Shown here in pieces: positions 34,998 through 44,175 of a DNA stretch of 64,000 nucleotides. Origin of the DNA: Chitinophagales bacterium. Lineage in GTDB: Bacteria > Bacteroidota > Bacteroidia > Chitinophagales > Saprospiraceae. Each line of letters starts with the position of its first letter. The stretch's first letter is position 1. Location of the stretch: positions 117,806 through 181,805 of the forward strand of contig JAFLBP010000010.1 in assembly GCA_017303875.1 (NCBI GenBank). The letters are read 5' to 3'. The position numbers were made by a program, and so were the translations under genes. A model generated the notes under the pieces. The model saw nothing but the letters and a program-made list of their open reading frames with translations. It was not told the DNA's origin and did not search any database.

Positions 34998-35444
34998 TTA
35001 TGCCAGAAGTTTCTTTACAATTTCGGAAATGGCTCTTCCTTCAGCCTTACCAGCCAGGGCCTTGTTGGCGGCGCCCATCACCTTGCCCATGTCTTTGGCA
35101 GAAGTAGCACCGGTTTCTGCGATGATGGCTTTGAGGGCATCTTCCAGCTCCTGTCCTTCCATCATTTGTGGCAGGTAGACTTTGATGACATTGATTTCTT
35201 CAAGTTCGGTTGCAGCCAGGTCTTCGCGATTATTTTTGATGTAAATATCGTAGGATTCCTGGCGGGTTTTCACGAGTTTTTGCAACAACTGCACTTCTTT
35301 TGCCTCGTCAATTGCCTGACCGGAGCCATCGGTTTTGATCAACAGAATAGCGCTCTTGATTGCGCGGATTCCGCGCAGGCGGGCCTCATCCTTGGCGCGC
35401 ATGGCGTCTTTGAGGTCTTGATTTACACGTTCTTCTAAAGTCAT
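34998..35444 (-). CDS. GatB/YqeY domain protein
   Basis: This 148-residue protein matches the YqeY family along its full length: LKDAMRAKDEARLRGIRAIKSAI at the N-terminus and EGQELEDALKAIIAETGA in the middle. A C-terminal DMGKVMGAANKALAGKAEGR follows, the tRNA-binding-like helical domain shared with GatB. Its role in bacteria is not settled; a link to tRNA-dependent amidotransferases or RNA binding has been suggested from the fold. It is 2 nt from lptB and 11 nt after the gene upstream. Confidence 0.9.
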   Translation of the reverse strand: MTLEERVNQDLKDAMRAKDEARLRGIRAIKSAILLIKTDGSGQAIDEAKEVQLLQKLVKTRQESYDIYIKNNREDLAATELEEINVIKVYLPQMMEGQELEDALKAIIAETGATSAKDMGKVMGAANKALAGKAEGRAISEIVKKLLA

Positions 35445-35455
35445 GATATGGATGC

Positions 35456-36865
35456 TTATTCGGACAAATTTTGGAAACCAAACAGGTTTTGGCTTTTGAT
35501 TAGCCGTGCCACGCGGGTGGGCACCTGTTCCTCCCAGCCACTTTGTCCGGATTGAATGAGTTTTAAGACATTTTTATGTGAAATATGGAGAATTTCAGGT
35601 TTATAGTGCTGAATATCAACCAAATTTCTATTGGCTTTCAGGTATACGTAAAGGAAGTGCATTTCCTCCGGAACGGGTATGGTATCCACCGTCAGTAAGG
35701 TATTGTCACTTTCTTCCCGTGCGGGGTAGACGTAGAAACGAACATTGCGCAAAAATAGTTCCCCGAATGCACCGAGCAGGTTGTCTGGATTATGCTCCCA
35801 GGTTCCCCGAATGATGTTGCTCAGCTTACGCGCCCCCATCGCCAGACCGATACGGTGTACTTTGTAATCGGAGAAATAGGCAATCAAACGTTTGTGTTGG
35901 AGGCAATTGGAAATAATGACCGTTTGTCCGAGTGCGCAGAGCAAATCGGCGCGATCGAGAAAATCCTTTTCATTCAGGCCACCGTCGCTGCACAGGTTGT
36001 CGAGGGTAATTTCGGTGAGGAAGAATGTTTTTGCCGCATCAATATCCGGCTCGGCCTGGAATTGGATATACGCTTTTTGAATCATATCCTGCTGCACTTT
36101 GGTGGGCGGTCGAAAACTTCCGCGGGCGATCAGAATAGATTTTTTGTATAAAAATTCTCCTGCGTGCAGGCTTTGCTTGTCAGGCCCGAAAATGGCCACA
36201 TTCGTCAACTGGTGTTTCACGGCCCAGAGACAAACCAGCCGGTTATCAACCTCCTGAAAATCATCGCCGCTGATCCGCACCAGGTCAATCATTACACGTC
36301 CGTGCAGGTTGTCCATCAGGCTTTGCACCAGCAACTCGGGGTTACTGGCGAATCGGAAACAGGCGTAAACCATGTTGACACCGAGAATACCGACGGCTTG
36401 TTGCTGGAGCCGATTGTCGTTGTCGAGTAGCCGGACGTGCAGTACCAGATCGTTGGCCGGGCCGTCGGGACGTAGCTGGAAGCGCAAACCGAGCCAGCCC
36501 TGTCCTTTGATGGTGCGCTGGTAGTTGATTGCCGTAACGGTATCGGCAAATACAAAAAAGGTTTGTGTCGGGCGAAGTGTTCTCAGGCGCGACTCAAGCA
36601 GCGTGTACTCATGATCGAGCATTTTGTAGAGCCGCGTTTCGCAGACGTAGCGCCCGCTGGGTTCGGGGCCATAGATCTCATCGGAAACCGTTTTGTCATA
36701 AGCACTCATCGACTTGGCGATGGTGCCTGCTGCTGCGCCCACCTGAAAAAAATGGCGCGCTACTTCCTGTCCGGCGCCAATTTCAGCAAATGCGCCATAG
36801 ACGCGCTCATCAAGGTTTATTTCGAGGGCTTTTTGCTCCGTTTCTAGGAATCTGCGGTTCATCAT
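35456..36865 (-). CDS. Conserved cytoplasmic protein of unknown function (often mislabelled TonB receptor or nicotinate-nucleotide adenylyltransferase)
   Basis: This 469-residue protein is highly conserved in Bacteroidota. Typical stretches are YGAFAEIGAGQEVARHFFQVG (about 23-43), AGTIAKSMSAYDKTVSDEIYG, LLDNDNRLQQQAVGILGVNM, and DRADLLCALGQTVIISN. It has no signal peptide and no barrel-like alternation, so the common label TonB-dependent receptor is not supported. I also see no HxGH nucleotidyltransferase motif for the adenylyltransferase label. It heads the operon with yqeY and lptB, preceded by a TATCTTTG box. The function is unknown. Confidence 0.85.
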   Translation of the reverse strand: MMNRRFLETEQKALEINLDERVYGAFAEIGAGQEVARHFFQVGAAAGTIAKSMSAYDKTVSDEIYGPEPSGRYVCETRLYKMLDHEYTLLESRLRTLRPTQTFFVFADTVTAINYQRTIKGQGWLGLRFQLRPDGPANDLVLHVRLLDNDNRLQQQAVGILGVNMVYACFRFASNPELLVQSLMDNLHGRVMIDLVRISGDDFQEVDNRLVCLWAVKHQLTNVAIFGPDKQSLHAGEFLYKKSILIARGSFRPPTKVQQDMIQKAYIQFQAEPDIDAAKTFFLTEITLDNLCSDGGLNEKDFLDRADLLCALGQTVIISNCLQHKRLIAYFSDYKVHRIGLAMGARKLSNIIRGTWEHNPDNLLGAFGELFLRNVRFYVYPAREESDNTLLTVDTIPVPEEMHFLYVYLKANRNLVDIQHYKPEILHISHKNVLKLIQSGQSGWEEQVPTRVARLIKSQNLFGFQNLSE

Positions 36866-36887
36866 GCGAAGAGATCAGTGGTACGCG

Positions 36888-36895
36888 CAAAGATA
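36888..36895 (-). promoter_or_regulatory. Bacteroidota-type -7 box (TATCTTTG)
   Basis: The minus-strand TATCTTTG lies 23 nt from the ATG of the conserved unknown gene. It is the likely promoter of the operon ending with lptB. Confidence 0.6.
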
Positions 36896-36931
36896 ATCAC
36901 GGATTCTACGGATTGCGCGGATTGCACAGAT
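36894..36931. repeat. Short 9-nt tandem run (NNNCGGATT)
   Basis: Four 9-nt units share the core CGGATT or CAGATT (TCACGGATT, CTACGGATT, GCGCGGATT, GCACAGATT). There is no facing inverted arm. It lies just upstream of the promoter of the conserved unknown gene. Confidence 0.5.
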
Positions 36932-37040
36932 TTTGTTCAATAGCAAGCCCGGCCTTTGGGTTTTTTCCGAATGGCAAAGACAAAATTTACTTTCTATATG
37001 GATTTTGGAACAACAGGCCGTACGGGTACGTAAACGCCGT

Positions 37041-37769
37041 TCAGGGAGCGCCCAGCGCTTCCGTGGCGATTTCAATGGTCGGATACCAGCTGAAGGCTTC
37101 AAGTGCTTCGGGCGTTCCCGGAAATACATTCATGTCCACTTTACTGCTGATGCCTTCTATACAACCTTCGTTGGAGTATTGCCAGAATTGCCAGCGACGC
37201 CCGCGGGTGAGTACGGGTTTGTCTTGTGCATAACGTGCTATCCAGAGTGGATATTCATCGAAATGACCAGCGAGAAAACTTTCGTAAAAATGCTGGTTGG
37301 TATAAATAATTGGTTTGATATTCAGCTGGCTTTCAACTTGTTGCAGCCAAACCTTGGCTTCTTCTACCAAAATTTCAGGCGGCACCCCGTCGAGCAATTC
37401 AATGTCCAGCACCGGCGCAAGGTCGCCGGCCTGCATATCAACCGTACTTAAAAAATGGCGGGCCTGATCTTCCCCGCAACCATAGGCGCGAAAAAAATGA
37501 TAGGCGCCGCGGCGCAGCCCGACCTGGCGAAGCGTTGTCCAATTGCTGTTGAAAAGGGTATCGGTAAAATTCGCACCTTCCGTAGCCTTGACAAAGGCAA
37601 ATTCGACCGGCTCATTGGCCAAAAGTGCGTTCCAGTCTATCTTTTTTTGATGATGCGACACATCTATACCCTGCATCTGCGGCATGAAGGGCGGCGGTAT
37701 ACGTACTCCCTGCCGGGCATGTAACCCGGGAGCAAGTAGAATAAAAACCGCTAAAACGTGTCTTAACAT
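37041..37769 (-). CDS. GH25 family lysozyme, exported
   Basis: The protein (242 residues) has a signal peptide (MLRHVLAVFILLAPGLHA) and a glycoside hydrolase 25 barrel. GIDVSHHQKKIDW marks the first active-site strand. Further motifs are AFVKATEGANF, GAYHFFRA, the catalytic PVLDIELLDG, and the final WQYSNEGCIEGISSKVDMNVF. Enzymes of this family cut the beta-1,4 bond after muramic acid in peptidoglycan. The length is that of a single-domain GH25 enzyme. A TACCTTTG box about 70 nt upstream is a candidate promoter. Confidence 0.93.
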   Translation of the reverse strand: MLRHVLAVFILLAPGLHARQGVRIPPPFMPQMQGIDVSHHQKKIDWNALLANEPVEFAFVKATEGANFTDTLFNSNWTTLRQVGLRRGAYHFFRAYGCGEDQARHFLSTVDMQAGDLAPVLDIELLDGVPPEILVEEAKVWLQQVESQLNIKPIIYTNQHFYESFLAGHFDEYPLWIARYAQDKPVLTRGRRWQFWQYSNEGCIEGISSKVDMNVFPGTPEALEAFSWYPTIEIATEALGAP

Positions 37770-37836
37770 GACGTAAATGGCGCTATGTGTAAGTAAACGG
37801 TGGCGAATATAGTGCCACCTTGTAAAAACGAAGGCG

Positions 37837-37844
37837 CAAAGGTA
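37837..37844 (-). promoter_or_regulatory. Bacteroidota-type -7 box (TACCTTTG)
   Basis: The minus-strand TACCTTTG lies about 70 nt before the GH25 lysozyme gene. No clear -33 TTTG is present. Confidence 0.45.
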
Positions 37845-37868
37845 TAAATTGGCATCCAGAAGACATTT

Positions 37869-38061
37869 ATCAGTAATCAGTCAACAGTGAGCAGTTAGCA
37901 GTCAACAGTTATCAGTGAGCAGTGAACAGTGAGCAGTTAACAGTGAGCAGTTAACAGTGAACAATTTTTAATGATAACTATTCACTAAAAACTGTTGACT
38001 GCTGACTGATAACTGCTGACTGATAACTGCTGACTGATAACTGCTCACTGATAACTGATTA
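37869..38061. repeat. Perfectly phased heptad inverted repeat (CAGTNAN units)
   Basis: The left arm consists of about thirteen consecutive 7-nt units of form CAGTNAN (37871-37962). The right arm has about ten units of form ACTGNTN (37989-38061) facing it, with an AT-rich centre. Four positions are fixed and three vary. The right arm ends on the stop codon of the DUF2911 gene. Confidence 0.9.
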
Positions 38062-38892
38062 CTTCTTGCTCCATTCCTGGATGGATTGTTCGTTCATGCG
38101 AACATAATCCTGGTTGTTGGCAGCTTTGGCCAGTTCGAGCGAGCGTTGTGCGGTGGCGATGGCGCCTTTTTTATCGCCCATTTTAGCCTGAACCAGCGAT
38201 TTGTGGCGCAATATCCAGAACATTTCGCCTTTTTCGATGGCTTTGTCTACAAACCGAAGGGCATCGGCGAGGCTGCGGCCAGTTTCAAAGTAAAACTGCG
38301 ACATGCTGAAATACTCATTTTGCGTCGGGCCGTCCAGTTTTTGCTGGATTTGCTTCATCACCTTTTCTTCATAGTAGTTGCTGAAAGGCAGGGACACATA
38401 GGTGTTTTCCCACATAATATCCAGCGTAGCGCCGCTGCTGCTGATATTACCGATGTTGATCGTAAAGGTCTCCACCATAAACGGCAGGGTTTGTGGCTTC
38501 ACGGAAACGCGCAGTACTTCGTCGGCGGGTTTCGGATTGGAGGCGCTGGAGCTGAGGTTTTTGTTGAAAATGAATTCCCAGGCATCGGCGCCGGGGCGGG
38601 TGGTGAGGATGTAGGTACCTTTTGGCAAGCCTTTACCCATGAAAGTCAGCGAATCGCTGGTGGTAAATTTGGTAGCTGCGTTTGCGCCAGTGCGCCATTC
38701 GGCGCCAAAAGGCACCACATTGCCAACAATTTTACGGCCTTTGGCACTTGGACGGCTGTACTCGACTTTGATTTCCGCGAGGCCGACATTTTGTGTGATG
38801 GTTGCCGCAGGGCTTGGTTGCGGCATCGTGATTTGGGCTGTAAGGTTCCAGGAGAGGAGCGCAAACAGCGCCAGAAACAGGAGTTGTTTCAT
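38059..38892 (-). CDS. DUF2911 family exported protein
   Basis: The protein (277 residues) has a signal peptide (LLFLALFALLSWNLTAQ) and the DUF2911 pattern: VEYSRPSAKGRKIVGNVVPFGAEWRTGANAA at about 45-75, split by KGLPKGTYIL and WEFIFNK. The C-terminal 90 residues are helical and TPR-like (FYFETGRSLADALRFVDKAI). The function is unknown. The family is common and exported in Bacteroidota. The stop codon lies within the end of a heptad inverted repeat. Confidence 0.88.
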   Translation of the reverse strand: MKQLLFLALFALLSWNLTAQITMPQPSPAATITQNVGLAEIKVEYSRPSAKGRKIVGNVVPFGAEWRTGANAATKFTTSDSLTFMGKGLPKGTYILTTRPGADAWEFIFNKNLSSSASNPKPADEVLRVSVKPQTLPFMVETFTINIGNISSSGATLDIMWENTYVSLPFSNYYEEKVMKQIQQKLDGPTQNEYFSMSQFYFETGRSLADALRFVDKAIEKGEMFWILRHKSLVQAKMGDKKGAIATAQRSLELAKAANNQDYVRMNEQSIQEWSKK

Positions 38893-38922
38893 CGTGTATG
38901 ATGTTTGTTAAATGTGAAAATT

Positions 38923-39393
38923 CTATTTTAGAAGAATGACAGATTCAAATGCAAATTGATCGTGCGGCTTATTGTTTATTGTCACTGAATCCAGCACCAG
39001 CAAAGAACCACAGCATTCTGAATCTATGGGCCTCCCGAAAAACTCAAAAGTATCCGCCGGGAAACTTGCGGCCCGTATAACAACCGCTTTAAGGTTTGAG
39101 TTGACGAAAAAGCGAATTAATGGCTTGGCGCCTCCTTGCCCCTCTATCAAATCCGACTCCATTTTTAACCCGTTTGGGTTATGCAATATGGGCGTAATCT
39201 GCACACTGTCAAGGGTTAACCTACCGGATTCAAACAGATCAATGGCAGAATTTTGTTTGTCTGCAAATTCAATATCAAAAAAAGGAATAAGCGGACATTC
39301 TACGCGCCGGCAAGGATTACAGGCGCTGATAAAAAGTGTCAATGCAATTGAAACGGTTATAAAAACCCTTTTTTTCGTGTTTTTCGTGGTCAT
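38923..39393 (-). CDS. Lipoprotein of unknown function
   Basis: This 156-residue protein has a lipoprotein signal (VFITVSIALTLFISAC, lipobox ISAC) followed by NPCRRVECP. The mature part is polar, with an SECCGS segment near the C-terminus. No family is recognised. The N-terminal KNTKKRV codons are A-rich. It lies 30 nt upstream of the DUF2911 gene on the same strand and may be cotranscribed with it. Confidence 0.7.
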   Translation of the reverse strand: MTTKNTKKRVFITVSIALTLFISACNPCRRVECPLIPFFDIEFADKQNSAIDLFESGRLTLDSVQITPILHNPNGLKMESDLIEGQGGAKPLIRFFVNSNLKAVVIRAASFPADTFEFFGRPIDSECCGSLLVLDSVTINNKPHDQFAFESVILLK

Positions 39394-39467
39394 CTTATCA
39401 GAATTAAATGGTGAAACTAAAAAAGTGTTTCAAGGCCCGAAAGGTACGAAAATCGCCATTTTCAAGC

Positions 39468-39475
39468 TATCTTTG
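39468..39475 (+). promoter_or_regulatory. Bacteroidota-type -7 box (TATCTTTG) for rocD
   Basis: TATCTTTG lies 27 nt before the ATG at 39503, leaving a short leader. Confidence 0.6.
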
Positions 39476-39502
39476 TGCCATTAATCTAACCAAATCATTG
39501 TT

Positions 39503-40759
39503 ATGCATACTACGTTTTCCACCACCGCACACACCTCGCAGGAACTTATGGAGCTTGAAGACCGCTTCAATGCCCACAATTATCACCCTATTCCGGTTGT
39601 GATTGAGCGCGGCAGCGGCGTATATGTCTGGGACGTGGAAGGCAAACGCTACTATGATTTTCTCTCGGCCTACAGCGCCATGAACCAGGGCCACTGCCAT
39701 CCGCGTATTGTCAATGCCATGATTGAGCAGGCGCAAAAACTGACCCTGACCTCTCGTGCGTTTTACAACAATATGCTTGGCGTTTACGCCGAATTCATCA
39801 CGCAGTTCTTCGGCTACGACCGGGTGCTACCCATGAATACCGGTGTAGAAGGTGGAGAAACCGCTATCAAACTCGCCCGCAAATGGGCCTATGAAGTAAA
39901 AGGCGTTCCTGCCAACTCGGCCAAGGTGATTTTTGCCAAAGGTAATTTCTGGGGACGTACCCTCGCTGCCATTTCTTCTTCCAGCGACCCTTCCAGCTAT
40001 ACCAATTTTGGCCCCTATATGCCTGGTTATGAATTAGTTGACTACAACGACCTGGCCGCGCTCGAAGCAGCGCTGCAAGACCCCAATGTGGCTGCCTTTA
40101 TGGTAGAGCCCATTCAGGGAGAAGCCGGCGTGGTAGTGCCGGACGCCGATTACCTGCCGCGCGCCTATGAAATGTGTCGCGCCAAAAATGTGCTGTTCAT
40201 CGCCGATGAAGTACAAACCGGCATTGCACGCACGGGCCGTATGCTCTGCTGCGATCATTTTGGCTTCAAACCGGATATTTTAGTGCTCGGCAAAGCCCTC
40301 TCCGGCGGCGTCATGCCGGTGAGTGCCGTACTGACCAGCGATGAAGTGATGCTCACCGTTAAACCCGGCCAACACGGCTCCACCTTTGGCGGCAACCCGC
40401 TTGCCTGCGCCGTCGCCATGGAAGCCCTGAAAGTGGTGGAAGACGAACGCCTCGCCGACAATGCAGAAGCGATGGGGCAGGTGTTCCGCCAGCGCATGCG
40501 CGCCCTGCAAGCCCAGTCCAATGGACTGATTACCGACGTGCGCGGCATGGGCCTGCTCAATGCCATCGAAATCAATGAATCAGCCGAGAGCGAAACGGCC
40601 TGGAACCTTTGCATGCAATTCGCCGAAAACGGCCTGCTCGCCAAACCGACCCACGGTAATATCATCCGTTTCGCGCCCCCGCTCGTGATCACGCGCGAAC
40701 AACTCGACGCCTGCTGCGATATTATTGAGCGTGTGGTGCTAGCGATGGTTGAAGCATAG
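39503..40759 (+). CDS. rocD: Ornithine aminotransferase
   Basis: This is a class III PLP-dependent aminotransferase of 418 residues. Visible features are [20 protein letters not shown], the phosphate-binding region [17 protein letters not shown], the Asp of the PLP pyridine N in LFIDADEVQTG-type sequence (here [14 protein letters not shown]), and the PLP Lys in [26 protein letters not shown] follows. It converts ornithine to glutamate semialdehyde with 2-oxoglutarate. The start and length match the family. An 18-bp hairpin downstream separates it from a convergent gene. Confidence 0.94.
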   Translation: MHTTFSTTAHTSQELMELEDRFNAHNYHPIPVVIERGSGVYVWDVEGKRYYDFLSAYSAMNQGHCHPRIVNAMIEQAQKLTLTSRAFYNNMLGVYAEFITQFFGYDRVLPMNTGVEGGETAIKLARKWAYEVKGVPANSAKVIFAKGNFWGRTLAAISSSSDPSSYTNFGPYMPGYELVDYNDLAALEAALQDPNVAAFMVEPIQGEAGVVVPDADYLPRAYEMCRAKNVLFIADEVQTGIARTGRMLCCDHFGFKPDILVLGKALSGGVMPVSAVLTSDEVMLTVKPGQHGSTFGGNPLACAVAMEALKVVEDERLADNAEAMGQVFRQRMRALQAQSNGLITDVRGMGLLNAIEINESAESETAWNLCMQFAENGLLAKPTHGNIIRFAPPLVITREQLDACCDIIERVVLAMVEA

Positions 40760-40784
40760 CGCTTGAAAGTTGGCCAAAATATCC

Positions 40785-40830
40785 GTTCGGGATTCCAAGA
40801 TCACTTTCTTTTAATCCTGGAATCCCGGAC
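40785..40830. terminator. 18-bp bidirectional hairpin terminator
   Basis: The arms 40785-40802 and 40813-40830 (around GGGATTCC / GGAATCCC) pair over 18 positions with few mismatches and a 10-nt loop. It sits between convergent genes, with TTTT runs nearby on both sides. Confidence 0.75.
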
Positions 40831-40834
40831 TGTT

Positions 40835-42967
40835 TTAAATTCCCAGTATCGCTTTCCAGTCTTCCGGTTTTCGGAGTGCATCTGTAATCGGGTTTACCAT
40901 CAATTGCACCGCTTGATCCTTGGAAATTTCTGGTGCATTCGGTACCTGGCTTTTAAAGGCTGCTTCTTTACAGAGATAAAATTTACCATCTTTATCAAGC
41001 ACCACTACATCAAATGATTTTGACGGATTGAAATAGATATAATTAGGCCGCGGCGGGCTCAACATAATTTGTGCTTTATGGTCAATTATCTGCGTAGAAA
41101 CAGCCTTTACCTCCTCCCCGTCGGGTTTTACAAATTTGCTGGCCAAGACACGGGTTCCCGGTCCAATCCGTATGATTTGATCACAATTGAATACGCCGAA
41201 ATTGGACAGCCTTACTGCCCCAAAAAACGTCGAGGCTTGTTTGGTAATTTTCAACCAGTCCAAAGAATCGGAGTTAAGTCGAAGCCTGCACTTTTCCTGA
41301 AAATTTGAAAGATATTGTATGGCTGTTTTATAGTCGCTGTCCAAGCCTTTCTCACGCAGTTTCTCAAAGCGGGATGCCATGAGCGACTTGTTTTTTACAA
41401 AAAAGCGCAGCCATGCAAGGTCTTCCATGCAATACTCATCATTACCTTCCCGAAACACCCTAGCATTACGGGTGAATATGCGCATCGTTTGCAATTGTTC
41501 CTTCAAAGGTTCCCATCGCCTGGCGAGTGTTGAATCGTATGTCTCCATGAGATTCAGGTTTTCTGATACATCCAGCGGACGGCCGTCTTTTCGGGCTAAT
41601 TGGGCTTTGAAAGTTGTCTGATTACTTAGGCTGGAAATTGTAATTTCATACAAATTGCTGGAAGCATTATATCTCAGATACGCTGATTCAAATTGGGTTT
41701 TCGAGCGCGACAATTCGTCGAAGCGATCTTTTTGCGCAATATTGGCTACATACTCAAAACGCAGGCTTTTAAATGGCTCCAACTCGGCAAAAGTGCCGGA
41801 ATCATCTTGCAGGAAGAAGTAATACCGCGTATCGTTGAAGCGCTGCAAGTAAATTTTACCCACTTCGCTGAGCTGAAGAATTTCCCGATCATTATCGCCG
41901 TAATCATAAGTTCGCAGCAAACCCAAAAGCATCTTACGCGCTCCTTTAGCCAGTTCCAGGCCAATAGTTACGGCATTCATAAAACTGACTACGCCAGTCT
42001 CTGAAGCTGAAGCATAACCCATTTGCTGCGGGCAATCGGGAATGTTGGTAAGCACCAAATTACCCGACTCAACAATAAGCAACTGAGGTGTGGGCTGAAT
42101 TGCCGTAGCCAAAATCATATTTGAATCCCGGAGCCTCCGGCTGCTTTGCACGTATGCATTTGCCGGAACTGCCCACTTGCCCGAACGGGTGTTGTATTCA
42201 TAAAACCCGACATTATCCATCTGTCGGACTTGCTCAAAATTAACGTCAATGGTCTGTCCGGGCGCTACAAAAACCGGTTCGCCATTTTGCGAAGCCTGCA
42301 CTTCAAACATGCCGTTGGAGTTAAAGGAATAATCGCCTCCAGCATCATGAAAATGCATCGTTTGCCCGAAAGAAAGGTACTCATAAAAGTTGCGCCACTC
42401 ACGGAACCGCAGCTCAACCGGCCCTTGCACAGCCTTCCCGTTGGCATACACCAAGGCGCCGGGTGGAATATCCACCGTTGTTTTGCTGCGTGGCGATTGA
42501 AAATGTACACCTTGCACCGCATCGAAAGTCCGGGTGGTATACGACAACAAATCTTCGGGCTGGACATCGCCACCTGCCCGTCCTAACTGTAGCATCACCC
42601 GGCGATTGAGGGCCATTCCTTCAGGCTTGCTGTTATCGGCCACAGGGCTATGCTCTCCGAGTGGAAACTGATAGATAGCAGCCAATTTTATACCCTTTGT
42701 ACGCAACAAACCAGCGACACTGCGACAACGGGCAGATGCCAATTGATCGTTGAATGCATCGCTGCCCCGGCTGTCGGTATGGCCGCTAATACTGATTTCT
42801 TTACCCTGCAAATCGCTTGGAAGCTGTTGCAGCCAGACATCCAATTTTCGCAACTCCTTCGTTGAAAGTGTTGCTTCATTGGTACTAAAATAAAGCTCTA
42901 ACGAGCCTTGCTGTGCCAATAAATCAAAAGAAAAAGCACAAAAAAAGAGTAGTATTATATGTTTCAT
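40835..42967 (-). CDS. Exported protein with N-terminal OmpA domain and ZU5-like domain
   Basis: The ATG chosen opens a signal peptide (KHIILLFFCAFSFDLLAQ). The mature protein (710 residues in all) begins with an OmpA C-terminal-type domain (about 22-125: LYFSTNEATLS, SGHTDSRGSDAFN, LASARCRSVAGLL, LNRRVML). A ZU5-like beta domain follows (QSPRSKTTVDIPPGALVYANG), and then a large unassigned region of about 500 residues. The OmpA-like module is at the N-terminus, the reverse of the usual order. Peptidoglycan association is likely; the rest is unknown. The frame extends 8 codons upstream. Confidence 0.82.
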   Translation of the reverse strand: MKHIILLFFCAFSFDLLAQQGSLELYFSTNEATLSTKELRKLDVWLQQLPSDLQGKEISISGHTDSRGSDAFNDQLASARCRSVAGLLRTKGIKLAAIYQFPLGEHSPVADNSKPEGMALNRRVMLQLGRAGGDVQPEDLLSYTTRTFDAVQGVHFQSPRSKTTVDIPPGALVYANGKAVQGPVELRFREWRNFYEYLSFGQTMHFHDAGGDYSFNSNGMFEVQASQNGEPVFVAPGQTIDVNFEQVRQMDNVGFYEYNTRSGKWAVPANAYVQSSRRLRDSNMILATAIQPTPQLLIVESGNLVLTNIPDCPQQMGYASASETGVVSFMNAVTIGLELAKGARKMLLGLLRTYDYGDNDREILQLSEVGKIYLQRFNDTRYYFFLQDDSGTFAELEPFKSLRFEYVANIAQKDRFDELSRSKTQFESAYLRYNASSNLYEITISSLSNQTTFKAQLARKDGRPLDVSENLNLMETYDSTLARRWEPLKEQLQTMRIFTRNARVFREGNDEYCMEDLAWLRFFVKNKSLMASRFEKLREKGLDSDYKTAIQYLSNFQEKCRLRLNSDSLDWLKITKQASTFFGAVRLSNFGVFNCDQIIRIGPGTRVLASKFVKPDGEEVKAVSTQIIDHKAQIMLSPPRPNYIYFNPSKSFDVVVLDKDGKFYLCKEAAFKSQVPNAPEISKDQAVQLMVNPITDALRKPEDWKAILGI

Positions 42968-43020
42968 GCGTCGTAGAATATAATTCTTCATAATGGATGC
43001 ATAAATACTTCTTTCTGATG

Positions 43021-43112
43021 CATGAGCATTGTTGATTTTTGATTAAATTATTCATAATCAAAAATTTGCGCAGCAAACAATAAAATAATCAAGCATTCAA
43101 AATCAAAAAAAA
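43021..43112. repeat. AT-rich heptad-like inverted repeat (GATTTTT / AATCAAG units)
   Basis: TTGATTTTTGATTAAATTATT faces AATCAAGCATTCAAAATCAA-type units, with a GCGCAGC centre. It is less regular than the other loci. The right end touches the stop codon of the flavin reductase gene. Confidence 0.6.
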
Positions 43113-43994
43113 TCAAGCCAGCACGGCCAGTTGGAGTGCTGTTTCAGCAGCGCCGCCCGCAATCAGCTCGCGAATGAGCCGGTGCAGCGATTCTGTATCG
43201 CCGCTTTCGAGCAGTACCTGCCAGTCGGGGCGTTGTTGCAGCACGGCCCTGGCCTCTTCTGCATTGGGCAGGTGGGTCAGGGCGGCCAATTGGGCCAGTT
43301 CATTGCCGGTAAGCAGGGTACTTTGTTTTACGCCGGCAGGCAATTGATCGAAACCAATCCCGAAAGCGGCAACGTCTTGCATAATTTCTTCCACGGCGGC
43401 ACCGCTGGCACGCACATAATAGAAGCGACCCATGCGGCCCATCAGGTCGATTTTATCGGGGTCAATGCGACCTTTATCGGTAAGTACTGCTTCGGCAATG
43501 TGCATGCGTACGATGCGGCAAATGATGAGGTTGCCCGCACCGCCGTCTTCGCCCAGCGGCAGAATCTGATCCACTACGCATTCCATCTGCACCGGGCTTT
43601 CCGCAACGCGGAAGGGTTTGACCACCTCCGAGGGCAGGGGCGTAAACCCTGCTTTTTCAAATTCATTGATCTCCGCGCCGTATTCCACACTGGAAAGCGC
43701 CATTTGTCGAACAAAACTGTGCGAAACCACGTTTATCACCACCTCTCCGGTATCTTCCACATTGCGCAGCGTGTCTTTGGTCGTGTTGTTGGCCACCCGG
43801 CGATTTGAGGAAAAAATCAGAATGGGCGGATTGCTGCTAAAGGCATTAAAAAAACTGTAAGGGGCCAGGTTCGGCTGCCCGTCCTTGCTGATGGTACTGG
43901 CAAAGGCAATCGGACGGGGCGCCACGGCGCCGAGGATAAACTGATGAAGATCTTTGGTTGGGATTTTACCCGGTTCGATGGTGAGCATAGACAT
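43113..43994 (-). CDS. Flavin reductase family protein (FMN-binding split barrel)
   Basis: From the chosen ATG the protein has 293 residues. The first 200 form a flavin-reductase-like split barrel (AVAPRPIAFASTISKDGQPNLAP, SFFNAFSSNPPILIFSS, NVVSHSFVRQM, NLIICRIVRMHI). The last 90 residues are a helical extension not typical of the minimal family. It probably binds FMN and reduces a flavin or another small substrate; the partner is unknown. A second ATG two codons downstream is equally possible. The longer frame (start 44057) lacks support. Confidence 0.85.
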   Translation of the reverse strand: MSMLTIEPGKIPTKDLHQFILGAVAPRPIAFASTISKDGQPNLAPYSFFNAFSSNPPILIFSSNRRVANNTTKDTLRNVEDTGEVVINVVSHSFVRQMALSSVEYGAEINEFEKAGFTPLPSEVVKPFRVAESPVQMECVVDQILPLGEDGGAGNLIICRIVRMHIAEAVLTDKGRIDPDKIDLMGRMGRFYYVRASGAAVEEIMQDVAAFGIGFDQLPAGVKQSTLLTGNELAQLAALTHLPNAEEARAVLQQRPDWQVLLESGDTESLHRLIRELIAGGAAETALQLAVLA

Positions 43995-44175
43995 GATTAG
44001 CGCTTTTGTGATACAAAGTACCGTATTTTGCCGGAAGGATGCCGCATCTTTGCACAACTATTTTATTGCCCCGCAAAACAGTTTTGAAAAATACGAATTT
44101 TCAATTCCCTGAAAATCAAAGCAAAAGCACCCATCTGTTTTCAATTTTTCCCAACTCAGGGTATACATTTCTATT

